Below, piece by piece: positions 25,817 to 33,486 of a DNA stretch of 37,448 nucleotides. The stretch covers positions 1 through 37,448 of the forward strand of contig JACAFE010000038.1 in NCBI GenBank assembly GCA_013388435.1, written 5' to 3'. Every line of letters begins with the position of its first letter. Positions within the stretch are counted from its first letter, which is position 1. Under the pieces are notes generated by a model, which was given only the letters and a program-made list of their open reading frames with translations, did no database searches and was not told the origin of the DNA. The position numbers were made by a program, and so were the translations under genes. The DNA comes from Nitrospirota bacterium (GTDB taxonomy: Bacteria > Nitrospirota > Thermodesulfovibrionia > Thermodesulfovibrionales > SM23-35).

Positions 25817-28037
25817 CAGTATAATAATGTCTGTAGTAATAATAGCTATATTTCATTGTTGACTGGTTTACTGAATTTAAAATTACCCCGAGTATTTTTG
25901 CGTTCACACCTTCAAGAATTCTTTTTGTTTCTTTTATATTATATTTTGCTGTTTTGCCTGAACGTACAATAATAATTACGCCATCAGTCTGATGACTTAC
26001 GATAAGCGGATCTGCTATGCCAAGCACAGGAGGAGTATCTACAATTATAAAATTAAAATCTGAATATATGTTCTGAATAAGATCTCGTAACCTGTATGAA
26101 CTCAACAATTCAGCAGGATTGGGCGGAATAGGTCCTGATGTAATTACATATAAATTCTCTATATTACAATGTTTTATTAATCCGTTATCTATTTCTGCAT
26201 TTCCTGATAAATAATTTGCCAATCCGATTGTGTTGTCAAGTTTAAATATTCTATGGAGTCTCGGTTTTCTCATATCTGCATCAATAAGAAGAACCTTAAA
26301 TCCTGATTGAGTAAGACTCACTGCTGTATTAACAGAAGTTGTAGTTTTACCCTCGCCTCTGTCAGGACTTGTAATCATCATTACTCGTGGCGGTTTTCCG
26401 CCGGAAGAAAGCAAAAGGAATGTCCTTATGGACCGATAAGCTTCTGATATTGGTAATTTAGAATCTTCATGAGATACATATTCAACCTGTAAAGGACTTT
26501 TTTCCTCAGAAAAATTTGGCACAATGCCAAGAGAAGGCATGTATGCCTTTTTTTCAACATCCTCAGGAGTCTTTATAGTATCATCAAGATACTCTGTAAA
26601 GAAAGCAAGCCCTATACCTCCAAATATACCTACAACTAAAGACAACATAATATTTAATGGCCAATTTGGCTTATAAGGCTTTTTAGGAATTTCTGCTCTG
26701 TCAAGTATTTGAATATTACTGGCAGTAAGGCTTGCTGAGACTCCTGTTTCTTTCAATCTCTGGAGCAAACCGTTGTATAATTCCTTGTTAGTATCAGCCT
26801 CTCTTTTTAGTATCTGATATTGTATTGCTCTTTCATTTAAACTCAAAGCTTCATTTTTAAGACTATTAAGTGCTGCCTTCAATTGATTTTCACGTTTGAC
26901 TGCTACTTCATAATCTTTTTTAACGCTTGAAATAATTCTTTTAGTCTCAATATCCATTTTCTTTTTTATTTGGTTAATCTGTTCCTGTAGCCTTATCATT
27001 TTAGGATAATCGGGTTTATAAATTTTGAGCATTTGATTATATTCAGCGTCAAGTGATACATAATTCTTTTTTAATTCCAGCATTAGAGGATTATTCATAA
27101 CCACTGAGCTTGATTCCTGCTCACCTGAATGCATTTCACGGCACAGAGCTTCTTTACTTATTCTTTCTGCAGTGGCTGTTGTTAATTCAGAGGAAAGTTC
27201 TGAAAGTCTTTTTGTTATTATATTCTGGTTATCAGTTGCTTTACCTTTGCTATCTTCAGTTTTATCAAGAAAAATAATGCCATTTTTTGCAGCGTATTCA
27301 TTTAGTTTTTCTTCAGCCTGTTCAACCTTTGCTTTCATTTCATCAAGCTGTTTTTCAAGCCATGTTTTTGCTTGATTTGTTGCCTGAAATTTTGATTCAA
27401 TATTCAATTCAATAAATGCATCTCCAATCGCATTTGAAACCTTTGCTGCAAGATAGGGATCATTTGATTGGAAGCTTACATTTACAAGCCTTGATTTTTG
27501 AACAGGTGAAACTTCAATTCTGTTAATAAACGAGTCAATTAATTCGGGAGAGACCTTATCATCTTCAAGAGAGCTATTCTGTTTGTCAAGCAAATTAGAT
27601 TCTGTATTTTGTTTTTTATTTTCATCAAAGCTTGAAAATTCAGGATAAGAAAAAAGATTAAGAGAGTGCACTACTCTTTTAGCAAGATTGCGAGATTTAA
27701 GTACTTTATATTGAGTTTGATAATAGTCATCTTCTATTTTCTCAAGATTTACAACATCTTTAAAAGAAAGTATATTTGGATTTTCTTTGTCAATTTTAAT
27801 TGTAATTGTTGATTTATATACTGGTTTTTTAATAAAAGTGCCTATAACTACAGTTGTTACAACAGCAATAAAAAAAGTTATAACAATCCATTTGCGTCTT
27901 AATACTACATGAAGATAGTCCCTTAGATGAACTTCTTCTTCATTTTGTGGATAATAAATCTGTCCAGGGGTTGCAAGAGAATAGTCGCGGGGTTTATCAA
28001 GAGCTTTTTCTTTGTTTATTTCATTTTCTTCAGACAT
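25803..28037 (-). CDS. Wzc-like polysaccharide co-polymerase and tyrosine autokinase
   Basis: 744 aa. An N-terminal Wzz region with a membrane segment (about 52-72) is followed by a long periplasmic coiled coil (about 210-430), a GNVR-type region with the second membrane segment (IMLSLVVGIFGGIGLAFF), and a BY-kinase domain. Walker A SPDRGEGKTTTSVN lies near 557-570, Walker A' VLLIDADMRKP near 580-590 and Walker B FIIVDTPPVLGIADP near 660-675. The C-terminus holds seven tyrosines in KYSYYYYRHYYTD, the autophosphorylation cluster. It controls polymer length and export with the Wza-like protein encoded just upstream. Confidence 0.95.
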   Translation of the reverse strand: MSEENEINKEKALDKPRDYSLATPGQIYYPQNEEEVHLRDYLHVVLRRKWIVITFFIAVVTTVVIGTFIKKPVYKSTITIKIDKENPNILSFKDVVNLEKIEDDYYQTQYKVLKSRNLAKRVVHSLNLFSYPEFSSFDENKKQNTESNLLDKQNSSLEDDKVSPELIDSFINRIEVSPVQKSRLVNVSFQSNDPYLAAKVSNAIGDAFIELNIESKFQATNQAKTWLEKQLDEMKAKVEQAEEKLNEYAAKNGIIFLDKTEDSKGKATDNQNIITKRLSELSSELTTATAERISKEALCREMHSGEQESSSVVMNNPLMLELKKNYVSLDAEYNQMLKIYKPDYPKMIRLQEQINQIKKKMDIETKRIISSVKKDYEVAVKRENQLKAALNSLKNEALSLNERAIQYQILKREADTNKELYNGLLQRLKETGVSASLTASNIQILDRAEIPKKPYKPNWPLNIMLSLVVGIFGGIGLAFFTEYLDDTIKTPEDVEKKAYMPSLGIVPNFSEEKSPLQVEYVSHEDSKLPISEAYRSIRTFLLLSSGGKPPRVMMITSPDRGEGKTTTSVNTAVSLTQSGFKVLLIDADMRKPRLHRIFKLDNTIGLANYLSGNAEIDNGLIKHCNIENLYVITSGPIPPNPAELLSSYRLRDLIQNIYSDFNFIIVDTPPVLGIADPLIVSHQTDGVIIIVRSGKTAKYNIKETKRILEGVNAKILGVILNSVNQSTMKYSYYYYRHYYTDEKK

Positions 28038-28068
28038 AATATTTCTACCATATAATTTTTATTCCAAA

Positions 28069-29124
28069 CTACATCCCTGCTCCTAAAGATCCGGAACCAA
28101 AACTTATCATACCTCTAAGACTGCTAATAAAACCATTAAAGAAATTTTTTATTCCGCTTACAGGAACAATAATTATATCGTTATTTGCTAAAAGTATATC
28201 AGGAAGTTCGCCTTTTTTGACTGCGTCATAATCAATTCCTATGATATCTCTTTCGCCTCTACCATTATCTCTGAATATTCTTATATCGCTCAGCTTTGCT
28301 TCAGGTTTTAATCCTTTTGCTAAAGTAAGGGCTTGTATAATTGTAGTTTTTCCTTTTAACGGATAAGCTCCGGGTTCTTTTACAGCTCCATCAACAAAAA
28401 ATATTCCTCCTTCAGGTACATTAATTAAATCTCCAGAAAAAACAGGAACATTAAGTGCAAAATTACCCTTAATTAGCAATTCATCAAGATCAATTATAAT
28501 AGTGCTTGTTTGACCATCTGGTTTATCTTTATCAGCTGGACGTATAACATAACAAATATTGGAAGCAGTGTCTTTTAAACCTCCTGATACCATCAGCATA
28601 TCGAGCAAATATCTCTGACCTGTTACAGCATAAACCTGCGGATTTTTAACTGCACCAACTACTGAAATCCTCTGGCTATGATATTCTCTGACAAAAACAT
28701 TTACAACAGTTTCCTGGACATATTTTTCAAGTTTTTCTGCTATAAGTTTTTCAAGTTCAGATGTAGTTAAACCTTTTACTTTAATAATACCTATTAAAGG
28801 TAAAGCAATATCACCCTGTGAATTCACCCTTAATGTTTTCTTAATTTCTTCAACATTATAAGCCTCTATTTCAAGCAAGTCTTCGGGCCCAATGCGATAA
28901 TCGTCATTGGAAATGACTTTATTCGCAGAACTGGCGATTAACATGGCATTGAATTGTTCAGTTTTGTTTTTTGCAGAGATATCAATTGTTGAATATTTTT
29001 TAGCAGGTTGATCGCTGCTGCAACCGCAGAAAAATAAAAAAAGAAATGAAAGACTTATTAATAATGTTTTCTTTAAATAACAAAAAAAATAATTATTATC
29101 TGCTAAAGCTGTGAGGACTTGCAT
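28069..29124 (-). CDS. Wza-like polysaccharide export lipoprotein
   Basis: About 351 aa. A hydrophobic signal ends in a lipobox-like FCGC before SSDQP. A Poly_export domain (YRIGPEDLLEIEAYNVEEI, VNSQGDIALPLIGIIKVKG) and SLBB domains (ISVVGAVKNPQVYAV, VDGAVKEPGAYPL) follow. It would form the outer-membrane exit channel. The ATG at 29124 is chosen because AGAGG lies 7-8 bases upstream. A longer frame from 29193 lies inside the FecR-domain gene and lacks such support. The chosen start still overlaps that gene by 29 bases. Confidence 0.9.
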   Translation of the reverse strand: MQVLTALADNNYFFCYLKKTLLISLSFLFLFFCGCSSDQPAKKYSTIDISAKNKTEQFNAMLIASSANKVISNDDYRIGPEDLLEIEAYNVEEIKKTLRVNSQGDIALPLIGIIKVKGLTTSELEKLIAEKLEKYVQETVVNVFVREYHSQRISVVGAVKNPQVYAVTGQRYLLDMLMVSGGLKDTASNICYVIRPADKDKPDGQTSTIIIDLDELLIKGNFALNVPVFSGDLINVPEGGIFFVDGAVKEPGAYPLKGKTTIIQALTLAKGLKPEAKLSDIRIFRDNGRGERDIIGIDYDAVKKGELPDILLANNDIIIVPVSGIKNFFNGFISSLRGMISFGSGSLGAGM

Positions 29125-29833
29125 GTCCGTTTCCTCTAAATGCCTCAAAAGAAAGACCACCAACAATGGCAGAAAATCCTCCAAGTACAACAACAGGACC
29201 TAAATAAGAGCCAGAGCTTACAATGTGCGATGTTGCAGGAGTTGTTCCTTCTCCAATACCTGCAAAAAAGGTTTCACCATTTTCAATAAGTACATATCGT
29301 GAATTATGTCTTATCATTATCCTTCCTGAAAGGCTTCTTATAAAAGTACCCTGGTCATTACGAATCACCATCCCATAAATATTTGTTATATTCGGGGCTC
29401 CCGGACCTGCAACAAGAGAATAAATACCTCCAGCCTGTGTATTGATTAAAACTGTTGCTTCAGGTGTTAAAACAGAAAAATCAATATCAGAACTTACATT
29501 AAAAGATACAGTTCCTTTTGATAAGTTAACAATGTATTTTCTTTTTGAGGATTCTATAGATAATTCTGAATCTTTTGATATATCAATTCTTCCTCCCTCT
29601 TGAGTTGTAATATAAACGACGCCATCTTTTGTGCGGAGTTTTGTGTTTTTAAGCAAAGGATATACAGGTTGAATATTTTGCCAATTACCAGTTGATGATT
29701 CAATATAAACATTTCCAGAAGAGCGTATTTCGCCAAATGATAAACTTTCCTGAGCCTGGGAAGAATTAGAATAAACAAAACAGATATTAAGTATAAAAAA
29801 TATTAACAACAATGGGTTTAATTTTGGTAACAT
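29096..29833 (-). CDS. FecR-domain secreted protein
   Basis: 245 aa. A signal peptide (1-27, ending SSQA) precedes a FecR-like beta domain (about 35-200). Core repeats include GNVYIESSTGNWQNIQPVYP, LLKNTKLRTKDGVVYITT and VNLSKGTVSFNV. Near the C-terminus a hydrophobic Gly-rich stretch (SGSYLGPVVVLGGFSAIVGG) could anchor it. Such proteins recur at the head of exopolysaccharide loci; their role is unclear and it is not a FecR iron sensor here, having no TonB receptor or sigma gene nearby. AAGGAGG is 7 bases upstream. It is the first gene of the operon. Confidence 0.85.
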   Translation of the reverse strand: MLPKLNPLLLIFFILNICFVYSNSSQAQESLSFGEIRSSGNVYIESSTGNWQNIQPVYPLLKNTKLRTKDGVVYITTQEGGRIDISKDSELSIESSKRKYIVNLSKGTVSFNVSSDIDFSVLTPEATVLINTQAGGIYSLVAGPGAPNITNIYGMVIRNDQGTFIRSLSGRIMIRHNSRYVLIENGETFFAGIGEGTTPATSHIVSSGSYLGPVVVLGGFSAIVGGLSFEAFRGNGHASPHSFSR

Positions 29834-29853
29834 TAAGAAAGTACCTCCTTACA

Positions 29854-29881
29854 CTTAAAGTATTTAGATTAATACTTTAAG
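29854..29881 (-). promoter_or_regulatory. 11-bp inverted repeat downstream of the exopolysaccharide promoter
   Basis: CTTAAAGTATT and AATACTTTAAG form a perfect 11-bp inverted repeat around a 6-base spacer. It sits at about +6 to +33 of the predicted transcript and ends 20 bases before the FecR-domain start, just upstream of the ribosome site. It could be an operator for a dimeric repressor or a 5' mRNA hairpin that affects stability. Sequence alone does not separate these. Confidence 0.65.
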
Positions 29882-29893
29882 TAGTTAAAAACA

Positions 29894-29922
29894 AATATAA
29901 AAGAGATAAATATGTTTGTCAA
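29894..29922 (-). promoter_or_regulatory. Near-consensus sigma-70 promoter of the exopolysaccharide operon
   Basis: On the minus strand TTGACA (29922-29917) and TATATT (29899-29894) are separated by 17 bases. The predicted start is near 29887. This is the best promoter in the window and would drive the six genes down to the NusG paralogue. Confidence 0.8.
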
Positions 29923-29975
29923 GCTTTTTATTAAAATAAAAATTATTCTTTTCCTGAAAAATTAGCTTTTTCTTC

Positions 29976-29988
29976 CAGCAAACTGCTG
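29976..29988 (-). promoter_or_regulatory. SECIS-like hairpin after the second UGA
   Basis: On the minus strand CAGCA-GUU-UGCUG is a perfect 5-bp stem with a 3-base loop that begins with G. The loop starts 19 bases after the UGA at 30005-30003. Bacterial SECIS elements need a small stem-loop at about this distance with G early in the loop; E. coli fdhF has its loop about 18 bases after UGA. The hairpin lies beyond the predicted stop codon at 29996-29994, in the mRNA but not in the protein. Confidence 0.6.
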
Positions 29989-29993
29989 AGTAT

Positions 29994-30209
29994 TCAAACC
30001 ATTCAAGCTCCGCCAAACCCAATAATCACATTGCCTTTTTCAACTATTACAGGAACTTTTCTAATTCCACCAGAAAGCTTCAACATTTCTTCCATTTTTT
30101 TATCATCTGCTTTTACATCATAATACTCAACATTCTCTCCATAAGCATCAAGTGCTTTTTTTGTATATGGTCAACCTGGCTTTCCATAAATAATAATTTT
30201 CTCCAACAA
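29994..30209 (-). CDS. Glutaredoxin-like selenoprotein with two in-frame UGA codons
   Basis: 71 codons if UGA is read as Sec (U). The N-terminus reads EKIIIYGKPGUPYTKKAL, a glutaredoxin-type first strand and active site with Sec13 (UGA 30173-30171) where relatives have Cys. KVPVIVEKGNVIIGFGGA is the thioredoxin-fold cis-Pro strand. A second UGA (30005-30003) gives U69-Met-Val-stop. Both positions are chemically sensible, no other stop or frameshift occurs, and each UGA is followed by a hairpin. I recall a 'Uxx-star' glutaredoxin-like selenoprotein family that fits, but could not check it. Start is TTG at 30209 (AAAGGAG 7 bases upstream) or the adjacent TTG at 30206. It lies 4 bases after the NagA-like stop. 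Read conventionally it would be a pseudogene. If the second UGA is a real stop, the protein ends at residue 68. Confidence 0.85.
30139..30170 (-). promoter_or_regulatory. SECIS-like stem-loop after the first UGA
   Basis: On the minus strand, right after UGA, CCAUA pairs with UAUGG and AGCA pairs with UGCU around the loop CUUGA, with a 9-base bulge on the 5' side. The apical loop starts 18 bases after the UGA. A guanine is in the loop but in fourth place, whereas classical elements have it in the first two positions, so this one is less canonical than the downstream hairpin. Confidence 0.55.
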
Positions 30210-30213
30210 TTTT

Positions 30214-31074
30214 TTACTCCTTTCCTAAATATTTTTTCGGGTTTGATGTTATGCAATTCATTATTATTTCATTTTCATAACCTGAATCAATCAATCTTTT
30301 AGCAGACTCGGTAATTGTTATACCACCGCCAAGCAATTTACCGTAATTATTGTATATACCTTTATTCTCAGAAGAAGTTCCGGTTTCTTTTACTGAGTCA
30401 GAAATAATAATTATTCTTTCAGGATTTTTAACACTAAAAATCAAATCAATTGTTTTTTCATGCAGATGAAAAGGGTCTGCTATTATCTCAATATATACTT
30501 CCTTGTTTAATAAACCAAATCCGGCAAGACCCGGTTCCCTGTGGTGAAACCCTTTCATAGCATTGAATATATGAGTTACTCCCTTTGCACCATGATTATA
30601 CCCATTTTCAGCTTCATTATATGTTGCATCTGAATGTCCCATGCTTGCTATGATTCCAATGTCAGACATTTTTTTAATAAGTTCAGGAGCACCGTCAAGT
30701 TCAGGTGCAATCGTCATAATTTTGATAATATTTTCGTAACCATCAATTAATTCATAGAAATATTTTTCTCTGGGCTCAAGAAAAGTCATGGCATTTAGAG
30801 AGCCGCAATAGGAGGGATTCAGGAAAGGTCCCTCAAGATGTACTCCTGATATTTTTGCTCCTTCATCATTTGATTGATTCTGCATATCCATGGCTTTTCT
30901 TATATTTTCCATATTCTCACGCATTAATTTAATTGTTGCAGGATAAACTGTAAGAATAATTTCTGATACACCTCTTAAGCCTTGAAGACGTGTTATATTC
31001 AGGAGTTGTTTAAAATCTGTGGTTCTTGTGTCATACCCGCCAATTCCATGAGTATGAATATCTATTGTTTTCAT
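30214..31074 (-). CDS. Short NagA-like N-acetylglucosamine-6-phosphate deacetylase
   Basis: 286 aa amidohydrolase. Metal and catalytic residues are recognisable: His7/His9 (DIHTHG), Glu81 (HLEGPF), His147 (MGHSDA), His168 (THIFNAM, followed by REPG) and catalytic Asp226 (SDSV). Their spacing matches NagA. It is about 90 residues shorter than typical NagA (about 380). The N-terminal beta strands before the HxH motif and the C-terminal strands that complete the usual second beta-sandwich domain are missing; it ends at NPKKYLGKE. The ATG at 31074 is preferred, since longer frames run into the divergent rfbA. It is coupled to the selenoprotein gene. NagA versus a related deacetylase is not settled. 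Confidence 0.85.
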   Translation of the reverse strand: MKTIDIHTHGIGGYDTRTTDFKQLLNITRLQGLRGVSEIILTVYPATIKLMRENMENIRKAMDMQNQSNDEGAKISGVHLEGPFLNPSYCGSLNAMTFLEPREKYFYELIDGYENIIKIMTIAPELDGAPELIKKMSDIGIIASMGHSDATYNEAENGYNHGAKGVTHIFNAMKGFHHREPGLAGFGLLNKEVYIEIIADPFHLHEKTIDLIFSVKNPERIIIISDSVKETGTSSENKGIYNNYGKLLGGGITITESAKRLIDSGYENEIIMNCITSNPKKYLGKE

Positions 31075-31133
31075 TAAACTAATCTTATCACAAAAATTAA
31101 TACAATGTGAATAAAAGGGTATTTTAATATTTA

Positions 31134-31147
31134 TTACAGTACTGTAA
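31134..31147. promoter_or_regulatory. Palindromic operator candidate upstream of rfbA
   Basis: TTACAGTACTGTAA is a perfect 14-bp palindrome, 13 bases before the rfbA start, in the 86-base divergent region. It overlaps a possible -10 (TAAAAT, 31145-31150) that would make the rfbA transcript nearly leaderless. No ribosome site precedes the rfbA ATG. The palindrome could bind a small dimeric regulator of both divergent units. Confidence 0.4.
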
Positions 31148-31160
31148 AATAAAATATTAA

Positions 31161-32033
31161 ATGAAAGGAATAATTTTAGCAGGGGGAAGTGGAACAAGAT
31201 TGTACCCTATTACTTTAGGGGTATGCAAACAATTATTACCTATATACGATAAACCCATGATTTATTATCCCTTATCTGTTTTAATGCTTGCAGGGATAAG
31301 GGATATTATGATTATTTCAACACCTGTTGACCTGCCACGCTTTATTCAGATTTTTGGAACAGGAGAAAATCTCGGCCTTAAATTTTCTTACAAGGAACAG
31401 CCGCATCCCGGTGGAATTGCCCAGGCATTTATAATCGCAAAAGAATTTATAGGAGATGACAATGTTTGCCTTGTTCTTGGAGATAATATCTTTTACGGTC
31501 ATGGTTTTACAAATTTACTCAAAAAAGCATATTCTGACATTGAGACAATCGGAGGTGCAACAGTATTCGGGTATTATGTAAATGACCCTGAAAGATACGG
31601 GGTTGTAGAGTTCGATAAAAATGGCAGGGTTCTTTCTATTGAAGAAAAACCAAAAATCCCAAAATCAAAATATGCGGTTACAGGTCTTTATTTTTATGAT
31701 AACAATGTGATTGGTATTGCAGAAAGCATAAAACCTTCCCATAGAGGAGAACTTGAAATAACAGATGTAAATAAAGAATATCTTAAACAACAGAAATTAA
31801 GAGTGGAGCTTATGGGTAGAGGTTATGCATGGCTTGATACAGGCACACATGAAAGTCTTCTTGAAGCAGGAGAATTTATATCTACTATCGAAAAAAGGCA
31901 GGGGCTTAAGATTGCATGTGTTGAGGAAATAGCTTTTAAACTTGGGTATATCACAAAAGAGCAGCTTATCAAACTCGCCCAAAACCTCAATAAAAATGAA
32001 TACGGGAAATACTTAATGCGATTGATAAAATAA
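31161..32033 (+). CDS. rfbA: Glucose-1-phosphate thymidylyltransferase
   Basis: 290 aa. Makes dTDP-glucose from dTTP and glucose-1-phosphate, the first step to dTDP-rhamnose. The N-terminal nucleotide-binding loop [20 protein letters not shown] (6-25) and [18 protein letters not shown] are classic. Metal Asp sits in VLGDNIFYG, and the sugar-binding [16 protein letters not shown] is present. The length matches RfbA/RmlA. It is the first of the plus-strand sugar-nucleotide operon and is followed 4 bases later by rfbC. Confidence 0.97.
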   Translation: MKGIILAGGSGTRLYPITLGVCKQLLPIYDKPMIYYPLSVLMLAGIRDIMIISTPVDLPRFIQIFGTGENLGLKFSYKEQPHPGGIAQAFIIAKEFIGDDNVCLVLGDNIFYGHGFTNLLKKAYSDIETIGGATVFGYYVNDPERYGVVEFDKNGRVLSIEEKPKIPKSKYAVTGLYFYDNNVIGIAESIKPSHRGELEITDVNKEYLKQQKLRVELMGRGYAWLDTGTHESLLEAGEFISTIEKRQGLKIACVEEIAFKLGYITKEQLIKLAQNLNKNEYGKYLMRLIK

Positions 32034-32037
32034 AACT

Positions 32038-32592
32038 ATGCCGTTTGCTTTTAAGAAATTATTTATTCCCGAAGTTGTTTTAATTGAGCCAGAGATTTTT
32101 TCTGACAGCAGGGGTTTTTTTGCTGAAACCTATAAATTTTCTGATTTTACAGAAGCTGGAATTAAAGAATTTTTTATTCAGGATAACTATTCATTTTCCC
32201 ATAGAGGAGTTTTACGGGGGCTTCATTATCAAAAAAATCCTGATGCGCAGGCCAAGCTTGTTCAATGTCTGAAAGGCAAAATATTTGATGTAGCAGTAGA
32301 TATAAGAAAAGGCTCTCCTTATTATTGCAAATGGATTTCAGTAGAATTATCAGAAGAAAACAGATTAATGCTCTATATTCCTGTTGGTTTTGCGCATGGA
32401 TTTGTTGTGCTTTCTGAAACTGCAGAAGTTATTTATAAATGTACAAAAGAATATTCACCTTCTTGTGATAGAGGAGTAATATGGAATGACCCTGACATAA
32501 ACATTAAATGGCCTGTCTCAGAACCTATTCTTTCAGAAAAGGATAAAAAGCACCCATGTTTGAAGGAGGCAGACAATAATTTTATTTATTGA
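32038..32592 (+). CDS. rfbC: dTDP-4-dehydrorhamnose 3,5-epimerase
   Basis: 184 aa cupin-type epimerase. FSDSRGFFAETYK, QDNYSFSHRGVLRGLHYQ (catalytic His63), KLVQCLKGKIFDVAVDIRKG and PVGFAHGFVVLSE are the standard family blocks. It converts dTDP-4-dehydro-6-deoxyglucose to dTDP-4-dehydrorhamnose. The gene lies between rfbA and rfbD, in the order rfbA-C-D-B. Confidence 0.97.
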   Translation: MPFAFKKLFIPEVVLIEPEIFSDSRGFFAETYKFSDFTEAGIKEFFIQDNYSFSHRGVLRGLHYQKNPDAQAKLVQCLKGKIFDVAVDIRKGSPYYCKWISVELSEENRLMLYIPVGFAHGFVVLSETAEVIYKCTKEYSPSCDRGVIWNDPDINIKWPVSEPILSEKDKKHPCLKEADNNFIY

Positions 32593-32623
32593 CGTTAATT
32601 TTTATTGCTATTGAGATAATTAT

Positions 32624-33481
32624 ATGAAATTTTTAATAACAGGGGCTAACGGACAACTTGCGAAAGAATTTCCAGAATATTTAAAAGATTTTGGGCACGA
32701 ATTTTGTTCCTTTGATAGAGAAAATCTTGACATTTCAAATATTGAATCTGTTCTGGAAAAAATAGAGAATAACAAGCCTGATATTGTCTTAAATTGTGCG
32801 GCATACAATTTCGTTGATAGAGCTGAAGATGATTATGAGACAGCTCTCAGGGTAAATGCAGAAGGAGTCATGAATCTCGCCATTGCCTGTAAGAAATTTA
32901 ACGCAATGCTCGTACATTACAGCACAGACTATATTTTTGATGGATTTAAAAAAGACTTTTATAATGAAGACGATGAACCAAATCCATTGAATAAATACGG
33001 TCAGAGCAAATTATTAGGTGAAAAATATCTTCAGGATACCATGAGTGATTTTCTTTTATTCAGAGTCAGCTGGGTATTTGGTGGGGGAAGGCAAAATTTC
33101 TTATCAAAATTATTGGACTGGGCTAAAAATAATAAAGTTCTCAATATAGTATGTGACCAGATTTCCATTCCAACTTATACCAAAGATATTGTCAGCCTGA
33201 CACTTTTTGCTATTAATAAAAGACTTCGTGGAATTTATCATTTAACAAACAGCGGATACGCCTCAAGATATGAGGTAGCAAGGTATTTCATAGAACATTC
33301 AGGATTAGAAAATCTTGTTCTGCCGGCAAATTCAAAAGACTTCCCATCTCCTGCAAAAAGACCTTTTTTTTCAGCAATGTCTAATAAGAAGCTATCTGAA
33401 GCTTTAAATGTTGAAATACCAGACTGGCGAACAGGTATTGATAGATATATTGAAACTATATATAAAAAGGAAGATATTTAA
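32624..33481 (+). CDS. rfbD: dTDP-4-dehydrorhamnose reductase
   Basis: 285 aa short-chain dehydrogenase/reductase. FLITGANGQLAKEF at the N-terminus binds NADPH. VLNCAAYNFVDRAEDD, YSTDYIFDG and the catalytic YGQSK are characteristic of RmlD. It finishes dTDP-L-rhamnose synthesis. It sits 31 bases after rfbC and 5 bases before rfbB. Confidence 0.96.
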   Translation: MKFLITGANGQLAKEFPEYLKDFGHEFCSFDRENLDISNIESVLEKIENNKPDIVLNCAAYNFVDRAEDDYETALRVNAEGVMNLAIACKKFNAMLVHYSTDYIFDGFKKDFYNEDDEPNPLNKYGQSKLLGEKYLQDTMSDFLLFRVSWVFGGGRQNFLSKLLDWAKNNKVLNIVCDQISIPTYTKDIVSLTLFAINKRLRGIYHLTNSGYASRYEVARYFIEHSGLENLVLPANSKDFPSPAKRPFFSAMSNKKLSEALNVEIPDWRTGIDRYIETIYKKEDI

Positions 33482-33486
33482 AAAAA

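Noticed and set aside
29994-30209. Broken glutaredoxin pseudogene
   Set aside because: The only interruptions are two UGA codons, both at redox-relevant positions and each followed by a hairpin at 18-19 bases. There is no frameshift, and the ribosome site and codon pattern look intact.
31075-31197. N-terminal extension of the NagA-like protein
   Set aside because: It would overlap the divergent rfbA start and the palindrome and adds a non-homologous hydrophobic stretch. MKTIDIHTHG at 31074 is the natural start.
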